Source: Pasteurellaceae bacterium Orientalotternb1
Lineage (GTDB): Bacteria; Pseudomonadota; Gammaproteobacteria; Enterobacterales; Pasteurellaceae
Length of the DNA: 64,000 nt
NCBI GenBank assembly: GCA_011455275.1
Contig: CP015028.1
Span: 496,001 to 560,000, forward strand
Direction: 5' to 3'
Of the stretch, positions 39,361 through 49,555 are shown piece by piece. Position 1 is the stretch's first letter, and each line of letters opens with the position of its first letter. The position numbers and the translations under genes were made by a program. The notes below the pieces were generated by a model. That model saw only the letters and a program-made list of their open reading frames with translations, made no database searches and was not told the origin of the DNA.

Positions 39361-42318
39361 ATGAAAATGTTTAAATACACTACTATTGCATTGATGATTT
39401 CTGCGAGTGTTTCTACTTACGCCAGTGATCCACATCAACTCATTCAACTCACACCTGATATTTCAGGAAAATATACAGGTAAAAATGTATTATTAGGTGT
39501 AGTTGACTCAGGCTTTATGCTGTATCACCCATCGTTACGTAATGCAAACATTACACCACTCACATTTTCTTTGATGAATCCATTACCAAACGGTGGACGG
39601 GAGTATTTTGATCCTTCAGCGAAGGTAATTTCTCTAAAACATGGTGATGATGGTCTATTCAGACCAACTTATTCACAACACGGAGGGCAAGTTTCAGGGA
39701 TTATTAATGCCTCAGCATCCCCAAATACATTGGGAGGCATTGCAAAAGATGCTCACCTGTATGTTGCAACGTTTGAAGCTCAAAATCCAACGACAGATGA
39801 CGGAAGAGAACTCGGTGACTCTTTTTTAGTTGGTCTTAGAAAAGCAGAACGCTATACAGGAAAGATTTTTGCGGAGGCGATTAATCAGGTTGCCCAACAT
39901 TCTGTTCTTGCAATAAATAATAGTTGGAATGAGAGACCTGTGGGTGACTCAAAGGAAGAAATGGATCAACGCTATGAAGGAATACTAAAAATAAAAGCAC
40001 ACTCAAATCCATTAGTCAATGCCGTAAGAAATGCAATCAATAAACATGACACTTTATTTGTTTTTGCCGCAGGGAATGAGAAAGCAAAACAACCAGGTAT
40101 TATGGCTGCACTACCACGTTATTTCCCTGAATTTGGGCAACATTTTCTCTCTGTTGTGGCAACAGATGGTCATAATCAACTGGAAGAATATTCGAATGCG
40201 TGTGGTGTGAGTAAAGATTGGTGTATTAGTGCCCCTGGTACCTTAACAACATTGTCTGTAACACTATCGGATAAAGGAGAAGAATATTTTGGTACTGTCA
40301 TTGAACAAGGAACGTCTTACGCTGCACCTACAGTAACGGGTTCGCTTGCGATTTTAAAAGAACGATTTGGTTATATGTCACCAACTCAAGTCAGAGACAC
40401 ATTGCTCACGACAGCAACAGATTTAGGAGAGCAAGGGGTTGATGAACAATTTGGGTGGGGAATTGTGAATGTAAATAAAGCAATTAATGGGCCTTCACAG
40501 CTATTAAAAGATGAAGTATATCAACTTGATGAAAGTCATCAGGATATTTGGGTAAATGATTTGCAATCAAATAATTATGTATTGACAAAATCAGGTAGAG
40601 GTCAACTAACATTAAGAGGACAAAATAAATTTAACCTATTAAAGATCGAACAAGGGCGACTAGATTTATTTGACACACAAGCCGTTCAAATTAATAACAA
40701 CGCCAATTTGGCTATTTCAGGGACTCTCAATAGCAAGATTTCTGCTGAACATTCAAGTCATACTCTTTTAAATGAAAAAGCACATTGGGTGATGTCAGAA
40801 GATAGTACACTAGGTAATGTGGAAATGACGGAAGGGTCGATGATCACATTAAACCCGAGCTACGCAAAGACAAATAGTCGTCAGGCTTCGAGTAATTACA
40901 ATACTCTGACCATTACAAATAATTTAACGGGTAACGGGCAATTTAATTTCTTAACTCATCTAGAAAATTGGATAGGGGATAAAGTTATTGTGAATGGTCT
41001 TGCATCTGGAAATTTCAAATTAGCTGTAGCCAATACAGGTAATGAGCCAACTTCGGTCAATCAACTAAGTTTACTAAGCCTAAATCACGCAGATCAAGTA
41101 AATGCAAATGTGAATATTGAATTATTCAAATCAAGTAATGTGGATTTTGGGGCTTATCGTTATCAACTATTAAATGAACATTACAATTACCGCCTTTACA
41201 ACCCACTGAAAGAACAAGAGCTTGCGGAGGAAAAAGCTCGCCAAGCGGAAGAGGCACGATTAGCCCTTGAAAAGCAAAAAGCCGAGGAAGAAAAAGCACG
41301 TCAAGCGGAAGAGGCACGATTAGCTCTTGAAAAGCAAAAAGCCGAGGAAGAAAAAGCTCGTCAAGTGGAAGAGGCTCATCGTCTTGCGATCGAAAAACAA
41401 AACGCTGAAGAACAGCGAGTTCGCCAAGCAGAATCATTGAAGAAACAAGCGGAGTTGATCAGTCGCTATTCGAATATAGCACTTTCAGATCTGTCTGCCC
41501 AAGTCAGCAGCTTGCTAACAGCAAGACATTCGCTCAACCAGCGTTTATTTGATAAAGCAAACACGCTCATTGTTTGGACAAATGTGGAAAATCAAAAAAA
41601 TACCCACTCTTCAAACCACTATCGTGCATATCATCAGCAACATCAGCTAGCTGAAATAGGCATTCAAACCGCACTCCACTACAATGCTGATCTTGGCGTG
41701 GTGCTATCACACTCTAAAACAAAGCTCAATTTTGATAATGAAGGCTCGGGAAATAATTTAGGTTATCACTTTACCACTTTTGCAACTAAAACATTTGATC
41801 GTGGGTTCGTGGCTCAAGCTGAATTTGGTATTGGAAAGTTGAACAGCAAATTGAACGTCGATAATCAGAACGCCGATGTGAGCCGTAATAGCGTTAACGC
41901 AGGAATTTATCTCGGCTATAACTGGGACATTGGCTTGAAAGTGCAACCGAGTATTGGGTTACGCTATCTACGTTTACAAGGTGCGGAATACCGTTTGAAC
42001 AACGCCAATGTAATGATTGAGCCACTCCATTTACTCGCCTATCAAGCGGGCTTAAAACTCGAAAAAACGTGGTCACTCGGTAATCTTGCACTAACACCGT
42101 CACTGGCTTCTTACTATGTGGATACCGCTAATAAAACCCACAGCGTAAAAGTCAATAACGCTAAACTAACCCAACAATTTGGCAACAATTTTTCTCACGA
42201 GCTCGCACTGGCTACGCAGTGGAACCATTGGGAAATGGCTCTCAAAGCTGGGCTTAATACGGGCAATGAGTTACACCGTCAACGCTATTGGGGCGTAAAT
42301 CTCGGTTATCACTGGTAA
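39361..42318 (+). CDS. Subtilisin-like (S8) serine protease autotransporter, Ssa1/AasP-like
   Basis: 985 residues in four parts: Sec signal (about 1-21, TTIALMISASVSTYA); S8 protease domain with catalytic Asp in GVVDSGF, His in YSQHGGQVSG and Ser in QGTSYAAPTVTGS; a beta-helical passenger stem (about 400-615); a Lys/Glu/Ala-rich coiled-coil linker (about 620-700); then a C-terminal beta-barrel of about 250 residues ending in GYHW. Such autotransporters of Pasteurellaceae (Ssa1, AasP) and Neisseria (NalP) cleave surface proteins. Start has AGGAGG. Single-gene unit; no USS inside, moderately AT-rich in the passenger, more backbone-like in the barrel. Confidence 0.92.
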   Translation: MKMFKYTTIALMISASVSTYASDPHQLIQLTPDISGKYTGKNVLLGVVDSGFMLYHPSLRNANITPLTFSLMNPLPNGGREYFDPSAKVISLKHGDDGLFRPTYSQHGGQVSGIINASASPNTLGGIAKDAHLYVATFEAQNPTTDDGRELGDSFLVGLRKAERYTGKIFAEAINQVAQHSVLAINNSWNERPVGDSKEEMDQRYEGILKIKAHSNPLVNAVRNAINKHDTLFVFAAGNEKAKQPGIMAALPRYFPEFGQHFLSVVATDGHNQLEEYSNACGVSKDWCISAPGTLTTLSVTLSDKGEEYFGTVIEQGTSYAAPTVTGSLAILKERFGYMSPTQVRDTLLTTATDLGEQGVDEQFGWGIVNVNKAINGPSQLLKDEVYQLDESHQDIWVNDLQSNNYVLTKSGRGQLTLRGQNKFNLLKIEQGRLDLFDTQAVQINNNANLAISGTLNSKISAEHSSHTLLNEKAHWVMSEDSTLGNVEMTEGSMITLNPSYAKTNSRQASSNYNTLTITNNLTGNGQFNFLTHLENWIGDKVIVNGLASGNFKLAVANTGNEPTSVNQLSLLSLNHADQVNANVNIELFKSSNVDFGAYRYQLLNEHYNYRLYNPLKEQELAEEKARQAEEARLALEKQKAEEEKARQAEEARLALEKQKAEEEKARQVEEAHRLAIEKQNAEEQRVRQAESLKKQAELISRYSNIALSDLSAQVSSLLTARHSLNQRLFDKANTLIVWTNVENQKNTHSSNHYRAYHQQHQLAEIGIQTALHYNADLGVVLSHSKTKLNFDNEGSGNNLGYHFTTFATKTFDRGFVAQAEFGIGKLNSKLNVDNQNADVSRNSVNAGIYLGYNWDIGLKVQPSIGLRYLRLQGAEYRLNNANVMIEPLHLLAYQAGLKLEKTWSLGNLALTPSLASYYVDTANKTHSVKVNNAKLTQQFGNNFSHELALATQWNHWEMALKAGLNTGNELHRQRYWGVNLGYHW
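41224..41420 (+). repeat. Tandem 60-bp repeats coding for a coiled-coil linker
   Basis: Three copies of a 60-bp unit with a decaying fourth encode a 20-residue period, EEKARQAEEARLALEKQKA. Copies 1 and 2 are almost identical in DNA; copy 3 diverges (VEEAHRLAIEKQNAEEQ). Unit length is a multiple of three, so gain or loss changes the linker length without breaking the frame. Confidence 0.88.
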
Positions 42319-42357
42319 TACAAGCGGTAAGATTCGAGCAATATTTTGCAAATGAAA

Positions 42358-42386
42358 GAGGCACCCTAATTTAGGATGCCCCTTTT
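42358..42386. terminator. Terminator between the autotransporter and mscL
   Basis: AGAGGCACCCTAA / TTAGGATGCCCCTTTT forms a hairpin with one mismatch, ending in a T run; it follows a USS (ACAAGCGGTAAG near 42320). It serves convergent genes. Confidence 0.7.
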
Positions 42387-42410
42387 ATTGAAATTCTTTC
42401 GTTTACCGTT

Positions 42411-42809
42411 TTATTTTTTCAATAAATCGCGGATTTCCGTTAATAATTTTTCTTCTGCAGAAGGCTCTGGTGCTTTTTCTGGTTCTGGCTCTGGTGCTTT
42501 CTTCAAATTATTGATTACTTTCACCATGGCAAATACTGCCATTGCAATAATTAAGAAATCAAATACGTTTTGTACGAATGCACCATATTTTAAGGTCACT
42601 GCTTCTACTCCATCCTGTGCTTCTTTCAATACAATAGCAAGATCTTTAAAATCTACACCGCCAATGAGTAAACCGATTGGTGGCATAATTACATCACTCA
42701 CTAAAGATGAAACGATTTTACCAAATGCACCACCGATAATTACACCAACAGCCAAATCTACGACATTACCTTTTACCGCAAATTCGCGGAATTCTTTTAA
42801 TAAACTCAT
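42411..42809 (-). CDS. mscL: Large-conductance mechanosensitive channel
   Basis: 132 residues, close to E. coli MscL (136). N-terminal helix [21 protein letters not shown] and first transmembrane helix (about 15-45, [20 protein letters not shown]), second helix near 75-100 ([18 protein letters not shown]), then an acidic/proline linker ([18 protein letters not shown]) to the cytoplasmic bundle. Opens under osmotic downshock to release solutes. Single gene. Confidence 0.97.
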   Translation of the reverse strand: MSLLKEFREFAVKGNVVDLAVGVIIGGAFGKIVSSLVSDVIMPPIGLLIGGVDFKDLAIVLKEAQDGVEAVTLKYGAFVQNVFDFLIIAMAVFAMVKVINNLKKAPEPEPEKAPEPSAEEKLLTEIRDLLKK

Positions 42810-42830
42810 ATTGTTTCCTTTTGAAATAAA

Positions 42831-42860
42831 AAATTCGCCCTCTTAACCGAGCAGGCGAAT
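42831..42860 (-). terminator. Terminator downstream of hemG
   Basis: ATTCGCC (42833-42839) pairs with GGCGAAT (42854-42860); on the minus strand the stem ends in GCGAATTTTTTATTT, a good T run. It lies between hemG and the mscL start. Confidence 0.75.
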
Positions 42861-42893
42861 TATAAGTGAAGTGCATTAAATCCGTAATCGTTT

Positions 42894-43418
42894 TTAAATT
42901 ACTTTACTTAGTCTATTCACAAATTGAGAAACTTGATCCCAATTGGTGTATTCATATTCACGGCGAGTATCGGTTTCGCCACCAGTGATTTTCATAATAA
43001 AACGAATCATCACACGGTCGAACCAATGATAGCGAGGGTAACGTAATGCACCAGCGAACACCTCAACGATTGTCGGTTGCCACGCAATACGTGCTAATAA
43101 TTTACGGGTGTAAACATTGGTTTCAGGAGTATTACGATTGGCTTTGCGTGCAGTGAGATTCACACTAAAAAATGCCGATTTTTTCTGATTCAGTAATGTC
43201 GAATACTTGGTGATAAATTGCTCTAATATCGGATCAAAATGCCCATAACGAATAGAGGCACCGATCACAATTGCCTCAAACGTCGCCAGTTGTTCTGCTG
43301 CAATATCAGCGTGTTCACGCAAATTCATCAATGTGCAATCTGCCAATTCACTCGCCATTTTTTCCGCAATTTTGTGCGTTTGTCCATCGTGAGTGAGGTA
43401 AAATATTACGGTTTTCAT
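42894..43418 (-). CDS. hemG: Menaquinone-dependent protoporphyrinogen IX dehydrogenase
   Basis: 174 residues, flavodoxin-like FMN enzyme oxidising protoporphyrinogen IX, with electrons passed to quinone. N-terminal flavodoxin strand MKTVIFYLTHDGQTHKIAEKM with the phosphate loop; EAIVIGASIRYGHFDP near residue 62 is the conserved flavin loop; a long insert with NRNTPETNVYTRKLL separates HemG from flavodoxin. The frame is open to 43445, but ATG 43418 gives the conserved start. It agrees with MenA in this genome. Downstream of the oad operon. Confidence 0.92.
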   Translation of the reverse strand: MKTVIFYLTHDGQTHKIAEKMASELADCTLMNLREHADIAAEQLATFEAIVIGASIRYGHFDPILEQFITKYSTLLNQKKSAFFSVNLTARKANRNTPETNVYTRKLLARIAWQPTIVEVFAGALRYPRYHWFDRVMIRFIMKITGGETDTRREYEYTNWDQVSQFVNRLSKVI

Positions 43419-43471
43419 ATTCCAATTCTCAATACAAGCGGTCACTTTAGTGACAAATTTTGCAAATGAAA

Positions 43472-43493
43472 CAAGGGCGTTTACACGCCCTTG
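43472..43493 (-). terminator. Hairpin between oadB and hemG
   Basis: CAAGGGCGT-ttac-ACGCCCTTG, a perfect 9-bp stem with a 4-base loop, 43 bp after the oadB stop on the minus strand. The T tract beyond is short and broken (TTTCATTTG), so termination may be partial. A USS lies at 43434. Confidence 0.65.
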
Positions 43494-43535
43494 CTGACTT
43501 TATTTTACCTGAACTTCGCCTTAAGTGAAGGGGCA

Positions 43536-44843
43536 TTACATCAACGCCGACACATATTTCAGCATCACGCCCGCCGCAATTGCCGAGCCGATCACACCAG
43601 CAACGTTTGGGCCCATTGCGTGCATCAGTAGGAAGTTTTGGTGATCTTCTTCCAAGCCGATTTTGTTTGCCACCCGAGCTGCCATCGGTACTGCCGACAC
43701 TCCTGCTGCTCCAATCAATGGATTGATCGGGTTTTTCTTGCTGCACTTATTCATCAATTTCGCCATCAATACACCGCTTGCCGTGCCGATCCCAAATGCC
43801 ACCACGCCGAGCAGTAAAATGCCGAGAGTTTGCGGTTGTAGGAATTTATCGGCAACCAATTTTGAGCCAACCGATAATCCTAAGAAAATCGTCACGATGT
43901 TGATCAATGCATTTTGGGCGGTGTCGTTCAAGCGTTCCACCACGCCGCTCACTCGCAATAAATTGCCGAAGCAGAACATACCAAGCAGTGGTGCCGCATC
44001 GGGCAGTAACAACGCAACGAGTAATAGTAACACAATTGGGAACAGAATTTTTTCACGGTTGCTGACGATGCGAAGTTGCACCATTCGGATTTTACGTTCT
44101 TGTTTGGTGGTCAAAGCTCGCATAATTGGTGGCTGAATGAGCGGTACCAACGCCATATAGGAATAGGCAGCCACGGCAATCGCCCCAAGCAATTCAGGGG
44201 CAAGTTTGCTCGCTAAATAAATTGCCGTTGGGCCGTCCGCCCCACCGATAATCCCAATCGCCGCCGCTTGTGGCAGGGTGAAACTCATCACACCCGTCCA
44301 GTTCAGCAATAATGCCCCGATGATCGTCGCGAAAATCCCGAATTGTGCTGCTGCTCCAAGTAACAAGGTGCGAGGGTTGGCGAGTAGTGGACCAAAATCG
44401 GTCATCGCACCTACGCCCATAAAGATGATGAGCGGAGCCACACCGTAGCCGATTGCTACTTTGTAGAATAACGCCAGCACGCCTGTAGTGTAACCCATAT
44501 CGCCTGCCAACACTTCCAACTCATTTTGTACGGACGGCAATGCATTCGCCAGAGCCGCTTTGATTGCTGTTGGATCCGCCGCACTTTGCAGTTTGCCCGC
44601 CACAATCGCAAGCTGTTCAGAGGTGCCGTGATGGAGCAGGTTATCCAACGCGGTCATCGCCAAGCCTGCTTCGGGAATGTTGGAGAGCAAGCCACCAAAG
44701 CCGATCGGAAGCAGTAATAACGGTTCAAATTTGCGGGCAATCGCCAACCAAAGTAGCACAAGGCTGACAATCAGCATCACCGCTTGCCCGAAGCCGAGAT
44801 GCATAATGCCCATTCCTTGCACTAATGCCAAAATACTTTCCAT
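43536..44843 (-). CDS. oadB: Oxaloacetate decarboxylase, beta subunit (sodium pump)
   Basis: 435 residues, very hydrophobic, with about nine to eleven helices. The beta chain of the biotin-dependent sodium pump decarboxylates carboxybiotin and exports Na+. Conserved blocks: [14 protein letters not shown] near residue 48, [23 protein letters not shown] near 150 (the helix with the Na+-binding Asp), and [20 protein letters not shown] near 205. It follows oadA by 10 bp. Supports sodium-coupled fermentation of citrate/oxaloacetate. Confidence 0.96.
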   Translation of the reverse strand: MESILALVQGMGIMHLGFGQAVMLIVSLVLLWLAIARKFEPLLLLPIGFGGLLSNIPEAGLAMTALDNLLHHGTSEQLAIVAGKLQSAADPTAIKAALANALPSVQNELEVLAGDMGYTTGVLALFYKVAIGYGVAPLIIFMGVGAMTDFGPLLANPRTLLLGAAAQFGIFATIIGALLLNWTGVMSFTLPQAAAIGIIGGADGPTAIYLASKLAPELLGAIAVAAYSYMALVPLIQPPIMRALTTKQERKIRMVQLRIVSNREKILFPIVLLLLVALLLPDAAPLLGMFCFGNLLRVSGVVERLNDTAQNALINIVTIFLGLSVGSKLVADKFLQPQTLGILLLGVVAFGIGTASGVLMAKLMNKCSKKNPINPLIGAAGVSAVPMAARVANKIGLEEDHQNFLLMHAMGPNVAGVIGSAIAAGVMLKYVSALM

Positions 44844-44853
44844 ATTGACCTCG

Positions 44854-46650
44854 TTAGCCTAATGTCATCAAAGTTTGACCTACGCTCACCACATCGCCGC
44901 TTTTGACTTGAATGCCTTGCACTGTACCTGCTTGGCTGGCACAGATTTGGGTTTCCATTTTCATCGCTTCTAAAATCAGCAGCGGCTCGCCTTCTTTGAC
45001 TTGTTGACCTTCGCTTACCAACACTTTCCAGATATTCCCCGCCATCGGTGCGGTTACTGGCACGCCTGCCGCCGTTGGTTTTGGCGTTGAGGCTGGTGCT
45101 TGGGCAACAGGTTGAATATCGCCCACTTTACCACCTTCCGATACTTTCACCACAAAGGCTTTGCCTTCTAATTCAACGGTATAAACCGCTGATCCCCCTG
45201 TGTTGGCATTTGCAGATTTTGGTGCGGAACTGACCGCTTGTGTTGCCGTTTCAGCTGTTGGAGCAGGCTCAAAGGCATCTGGATTGCCACGGTTTTCCAA
45301 GAATTTCCAACCAATTTGTGGGAACAGTGCCACGATCAATACATCATCAATCGCATTTTCCGCAAGTTTGATACCTTTCTCTTTCGCTTGTTGTTGGATT
45401 TCGGATGACAATTTGTCCATTTCTGGCGGGAGATGATCTGCGGGGCGATCGGTAATCGGCTCGCCACCGTCCAACACTTTGGCTTGCAGCTCCGCATTAA
45501 CTGGGGCTGGTGTGCGACCGTATTCGCCTTTGAGAATGCCTGCCGTTTCTTTGGCGATGGTTTTGTAACGCTCGCCCATTAACACGTTGATCACCGCTTG
45601 AGTACCCACGATTTGTGAAGTTGGGGTAACAAGCGGGATATAACCGAGATCTTTTCGCACACGTGGAATTTCTTGCAATACTTGATCCAATTTTTCTGAC
45701 GCATTTTGCTGTTTGAGTTGCCCTTCAAGGTTGGTTAGCATTCCACCTGGTACTTGAGCCACTAAAATACGGCTGTCGGAACCACGCAGTTGTCCTTCAA
45801 ATTTGGCATATTTTTTACGCACATCACGGAAGTATGCCGAAATTTTTTCCAAACGAGGAATATCCAAACCTGTATCAAACGGTGTGCCTTGCAAGGACGC
45901 TACCAAGGCTTCGGTTGCAGGGTGTCCGTAAGTCCCACTCATTGATGAAATCGACGTATCAATGCCGTCCACGCCTGCTTCAACCGCTTTCAGCAACGCC
46001 ATTTCCGCCATACCTGTGGTGGCGTGGCAGTGTAAATGCAGCTGCACATCATATTTTTGCTTGATAGCTCGTACTAAGGTTTCCGCTTCCATCGGGTTCA
46101 AAATGCCCGACATATCTTTGATCACCACTGAATCAACGCCGATTTCGAGCAACTGCTCGGTGAGATCGAGCCACGTATCTAAATTATGCACAGGACTGGT
46201 GGTGTAACTCAAGGTGCCTTGTGCGTGCCCACCGTTGCGTTTCACCGCTTGCAATGCCTGCTTCATATTGCGAGGGTCGTTCATCGCATCAAATACACGG
46301 AATACCGACATTCCGTTTTTCACTGAACGCTCGACAAAACGATCCACTACATCATCTGCGTAATGGCGATAGCCGAGTAAATTCTGCCCACGCAGCAACA
46401 TTTGTAACGGCGTTTTTGGCATTGCTTTTTTCAGCTCACGCAAACGCACCCAAGGATCTTCGCCTAAAAAACGGATACAGGCATCAAAAGTTGCTCCGCC
46501 CCACGCTTCCAAAGACCAATAGCCAATATCGTCCAACGCTTTGGCAATCGGCAACATATCATCTAAACGTAGACGGGTTGCAAACAAGGATTGATGTGCA
46601 TCACGCAACACCACATCAGTAATCGCAATTCTTTTCGCTTGAGTTGTCAT
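44854..46650 (-). CDS. oadA: Oxaloacetate decarboxylase, alpha subunit
   Basis: 598 residues: an N-terminal carboxyltransferase TIM barrel (about 1-300, start [21 protein letters not shown] with metal and lysine sites), a conserved PYC/OadA domain, an Ala/Pro linker (about 500-520), and a C-terminal biotinyl domain with the biotin lysine in [12 protein letters not shown] near residue 565. It transfers carboxyl from oxaloacetate to biotin, supplying OadB. Order on the minus strand is oadG-oadA-oadB, as in Klebsiella and Vibrio. Contains a USS in the linker region (near 45231). Confidence 0.97.
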   Translation of the reverse strand: MTTQAKRIAITDVVLRDAHQSLFATRLRLDDMLPIAKALDDIGYWSLEAWGGATFDACIRFLGEDPWVRLRELKKAMPKTPLQMLLRGQNLLGYRHYADDVVDRFVERSVKNGMSVFRVFDAMNDPRNMKQALQAVKRNGGHAQGTLSYTTSPVHNLDTWLDLTEQLLEIGVDSVVIKDMSGILNPMEAETLVRAIKQKYDVQLHLHCHATTGMAEMALLKAVEAGVDGIDTSISSMSGTYGHPATEALVASLQGTPFDTGLDIPRLEKISAYFRDVRKKYAKFEGQLRGSDSRILVAQVPGGMLTNLEGQLKQQNASEKLDQVLQEIPRVRKDLGYIPLVTPTSQIVGTQAVINVLMGERYKTIAKETAGILKGEYGRTPAPVNAELQAKVLDGGEPITDRPADHLPPEMDKLSSEIQQQAKEKGIKLAENAIDDVLIVALFPQIGWKFLENRGNPDAFEPAPTAETATQAVSSAPKSANANTGGSAVYTVELEGKAFVVKVSEGGKVGDIQPVAQAPASTPKPTAAGVPVTAPMAGNIWKVLVSEGQQVKEGEPLLILEAMKMETQICASQAGTVQGIQVKSGDVVSVGQTLMTLG

Positions 46651-46671
46651 TATTTTTCTCCAAATTCAAAA

Positions 46672-46932
46672 TTATTTCAGTCCTTGCTGACGGCGATGAT
46701 GGGCAATCGCCGCTACGATCACAGGGCGTAAATGGTCAAAATCGGTCGGGGGAACAGCTTGAGTGGTTGGGGTTGAAACGACGGGCGTTTCGAGAGGTTC
46801 AGGAAAGAAGCGGTTGACTAACGCAGACATCAGCTGAATCGCATAAATCAAAATCAACAAAAACAACATCACGAACCCAACGCCTGCAAACATTAAGTTC
46901 AGTCCTTCTTGTAACAGTTCAGTATTGGTCAT
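46672..46932 (-). CDS. oadG: Oxaloacetate decarboxylase, gamma subunit
   Basis: 86 residues: one N-terminal membrane helix (about 11-33, [23 protein letters not shown] without the middle) and a hydrophilic C-terminus with a Pro/Thr-rich linker, ending [18 protein letters not shown]. It ties OadA to OadB. Typical small gamma chain, 21 bp upstream of oadA and first in the operon. Confidence 0.93.
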   Translation of the reverse strand: MTNTELLQEGLNLMFAGVGFVMLFLLILIYAIQLMSALVNRFFPEPLETPVVSTPTTQAVPPTDFDHLRPVIVAAIAHHRRQQGLK

Positions 46933-47028
46933 TTCTCATTACTCCTTCAATGAAATGGGCTTATCTTACCTGATTTGAAAATGATTTCTGCGGCATAGCT
47001 CACATTTTGCAAAATTTTCTGAAAAAGT

Positions 47029-47065
47029 GACCGCTTGTTGATCTAAATCATCAATACAAGCGGTC
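47029..47065. terminator. Inverted USS pair between oadG and pcp
   Basis: GACCGCTTGT (47029-47038) pairs with ACAAGCGGTC (47056-47065) over a 17-base AT-rich loop, with GCAAA tails on the outside of both. Downstream of pcp on the minus strand, upstream of oadG. Confidence 0.55.
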
Positions 47066-47088
47066 GGTTTAGGCAAATATTTTGCAAT

Positions 47089-47724
47089 TTAGCAGATCGA
47101 ACCGCCAACAATTTGCAGATCTTGTTCAGTATCCAATGCGGTTTCAATCGCAATATTCAAGCCTTTCACTAAGGTGTCGTATGCCATTGTTGGCACATTT
47201 CGATGCTGCACGCCTTGTTCTGGTAAAAATGGAATGTGAATAAAGCCACCCCGAGTTTGTGGAAAATGTTCCGCAAGAAAATGGAGCAAACCAAACATCG
47301 TATGATTGCAAACGTAGCTCCCCGCCGAAAGTGAGAGCGAAGCAGGAATACCTGCATTTTTGATTGCCTGCACCATCGCTTTGGCTGGTAAAGTGGTGAA
47401 ATAGGCGGCTGGAGCATTGGGAACGACCGTTGTGTCGATCGGCTGATTGCCTTGATTATCAGGGATTGAGGCATCGTTCAGATTGATTGCAACACGTTCG
47501 ATTTCGATCGAAGCTCGCCCGCCAGCCTGTCCGATGCAAATCACCACATCAGGTTGCAATGCTTGGATTTTTTGTTTCAACACATCAAGAGAGAGATCAA
47601 ACACGCAAGGCAGCTGCACTGTGTCAATATGTGGTTGTTTTGCGAGAATTTTCGCCACTTCCCACGATGGATTGATGCTTTCACCCCCAAAAGGTTCAAA
47701 ACCTGTGACTAGAATCTTTTTCAT
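47089..47724 (-). CDS. pcp: Pyrrolidone-carboxylate peptidase
   Basis: 211 residues, peptidase family C15, removing N-terminal pyroglutamate from peptides. Signature blocks: VTGFEPFGGESINPSWEVA at the N-terminus, the Glu-containing GQAGGRASIEIERVAIN near residue 66-83, the catalytic Cys in SAGSYVCNHTMFGLL near 144, and the His in GGFIHIPFLPEQG near 168. Single gene. Mildly linked in theme to the neighbouring oligopeptide-binding protein. Confidence 0.95.
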   Translation of the reverse strand: MKKILVTGFEPFGGESINPSWEVAKILAKQPHIDTVQLPCVFDLSLDVLKQKIQALQPDVVICIGQAGGRASIEIERVAINLNDASIPDNQGNQPIDTTVVPNAPAAYFTTLPAKAMVQAIKNAGIPASLSLSAGSYVCNHTMFGLLHFLAEHFPQTRGGFIHIPFLPEQGVQHRNVPTMAYDTLVKGLNIAIETALDTEQDLQIVGGSIC

Positions 47725-47805
47725 TTTCTTTACTCTCTGTTTACATTAAATTCACTTTTGTGCTAGTTTATTGAGCGATTATAACACTAATAGGGAGTCA
47801 AACCG

Positions 47806-49431
47806 ATGCAAAAAACAACATTCGTACTCAGTGCAGCCGCCGTTTTACTATTCAGCCAATTTGCCACCGCGGCTGTTGTGCCAGAAGGTACAAAGCTGAG
47901 AGCTAAACAGGAAATTGTGATCAATAACGGTACTGAGCCAACTTCACTCGATCCGCATAAAGTAGAAGGTATTCCAGAAGCGGTAATCACCCGCCAGCTA
48001 TTTGAAGGCTTGGTGGTGCGAGATCAGAAGGGTAATATTCAGCCTGGGGTGGCGGTCAGTTGGGAAAGCAATGATGATTTCACCCAATGGACATTCAAAC
48101 TGCGTGAAGCGAAATGGTCAAACGGCGAGCCGTTGATGGCAGAAGATTTTGTCTATTCGTGGCAACGCTTAGCCGACCCAAAAACAGCTTCGCCTTATGC
48201 AAGTTACCTTGAAAAACTCAAATTAAATAATGCCACAGAGATTATCGCTGCCAAAGTTTCCCCGCAAGAACTCGGTATTAAAGCTCTTGATGCTCATACA
48301 TTACAACTCAATTTAAGTTCACCTGTGCCTTATCTGCCAGCGATGTTAGTTTCACATTCATTAGTACCCTTACACAAAGCAACGGTGGAAAAATTTGGTG
48401 ATGACTGGATTAAAGTTGGCAATTTCGTGGGCAACGGGGCTTACAGTCTTGCGGAACGAGTGTTGAATGAAAAATTGGTCTTCACCCGCAATAAACAGTA
48501 TTGGAACGATAAAGAAACGGTGATCGAAAAAGCGACTTTGCTTTCCCTTGAGTCAGCTAATTCTGATGTAGCTCGCTATCGTGCTAACGATATTGATATG
48601 ACCAACAACAGCATTCCTATTGAACTGTATCCAAAACTCAAAGCAGAGCTACCAAACGAATTGTACACCACTCGAACCATTGCGACTTACTACTATGTAT
48701 TCAACAACCAAAAAGCACCGTTTAACGATATTCGAGTACGTAAAGCGTTGAATTTGGCATTGCAGCGGGATCTTATCACCGACAAAGTGCTTGGAATGGG
48801 ACAAACACCAACTTACACCTATACCCCGAACTACATTGGCGGTGGAGAGAAAATCCAAACGCCTGGCTACGCAGCCCTTTCTCAAGAAGAGAAAAACAAG
48901 CAAGCGGTAGCATTATTAAAAGAAGCGGGCTTTGATAAAAACAATCCTCTGAAGTTCACCTTGCTTTACAACACCTCTGAAAACCACAAAAAAGTGGCGA
49001 TTGCGGTTACATCGCTTTGGAAATCCAATACGGGAGATGTCGTGCAGGCTTCACTGCAAAATCAAGAATGGAAAACCTTCTTAGAAGCTAGTAATAATGG
49101 TACTTTTGAAGTGGCTCGATCTGGTTGGCAGGGGGAATATAACAATTCAACCGCATTTCAAAATAACTTCTTGACTGGCAGTTCCTACAACGATGCCAAA
49201 TTTTCAAGCAAGAAATTTGATGAGTTAGTGGAAAAATCCTACTACGCCAAAACCGATGCAGAACGTAGTGAAGTTTATGCTCAAGCAGAACAAGCGTTAC
49301 TGGAAGAATTCCCGCTTGTGCCTGTGTATAACTATGTAAACGTACGTTTGGTGAAACCTTATGTGAAAGGTTTTACTACCACCGATCCACAGGATTACTA
49401 CTACATTCGTAATCTCTACTTGACAGAGTAA
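47806..49431 (+). CDS. oppA: Periplasmic oligopeptide-binding protein (OppA-like), without adjacent transporter genes
   Basis: 541 residues, extracytoplasmic solute-binding family 5. Signal peptide about 1-22 (FVLSAAAVLLFSQFATAA). The family block EPTSLDPHKVEGIPEAVITR and WTFKLREAKWSNGEPL, then the C-terminal DPQDYYYIRNLYL are typical of OppA. OppA binds peptides for import by OppBCDF. No permease or ATPase gene follows: the next gene is erpA on the other strand, so this copy is an orphan that may share a transporter located elsewhere. Divergent from pcp. Confidence 0.92.
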   Translation: MQKTTFVLSAAAVLLFSQFATAAVVPEGTKLRAKQEIVINNGTEPTSLDPHKVEGIPEAVITRQLFEGLVVRDQKGNIQPGVAVSWESNDDFTQWTFKLREAKWSNGEPLMAEDFVYSWQRLADPKTASPYASYLEKLKLNNATEIIAAKVSPQELGIKALDAHTLQLNLSSPVPYLPAMLVSHSLVPLHKATVEKFGDDWIKVGNFVGNGAYSLAERVLNEKLVFTRNKQYWNDKETVIEKATLLSLESANSDVARYRANDIDMTNNSIPIELYPKLKAELPNELYTTRTIATYYYVFNNQKAPFNDIRVRKALNLALQRDLITDKVLGMGQTPTYTYTPNYIGGGEKIQTPGYAALSQEEKNKQAVALLKEAGFDKNNPLKFTLLYNTSENHKKVAIAVTSLWKSNTGDVVQASLQNQEWKTFLEASNNGTFEVARSGWQGEYNNSTAFQNNFLTGSSYNDAKFSSKKFDELVEKSYYAKTDAERSEVYAQAEQALLEEFPLVPVYNYVNVRLVKPYVKGFTTTDPQDYYYIRNLYLTE

Positions 49432-49452
49432 TGGGTAAAATTCTGCAAAAAA

Positions 49453-49524
49453 GTGACCGCTTGTCTTATAGGCTTCTTCTAAAAAATAAAAATTTTCAGA
49501 TCAACCCACAAGACAAGCGGTCAC
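49453..49524. terminator. Inverted USS pair between oppA and erpA
   Basis: GTGACCGCTTGTCTT (49453-49467) pairs with AAGACAAGCGGTCAC (49510-49524), a perfect 15-bp stem around an AT-rich loop. Lies between convergent genes. It is the last USS before a USS-free stretch of more than 11 kb. Confidence 0.65.
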
Positions 49525-49555
49525 TTCCTAAAGAAATTTTGCAAATGCGGTTAGA

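Noticed and set aside
41224-41420. Phase-variable on/off repeat in the autotransporter
   Set aside because: The unit is 60 bp, a multiple of three, so copy-number change cannot switch the frame.
44526-46622. Several long plus-strand frames opposite oadB and oadA
   Set aside because: Antisense shadows of conserved genes, with no domain, ribosome site or spacing of their own.
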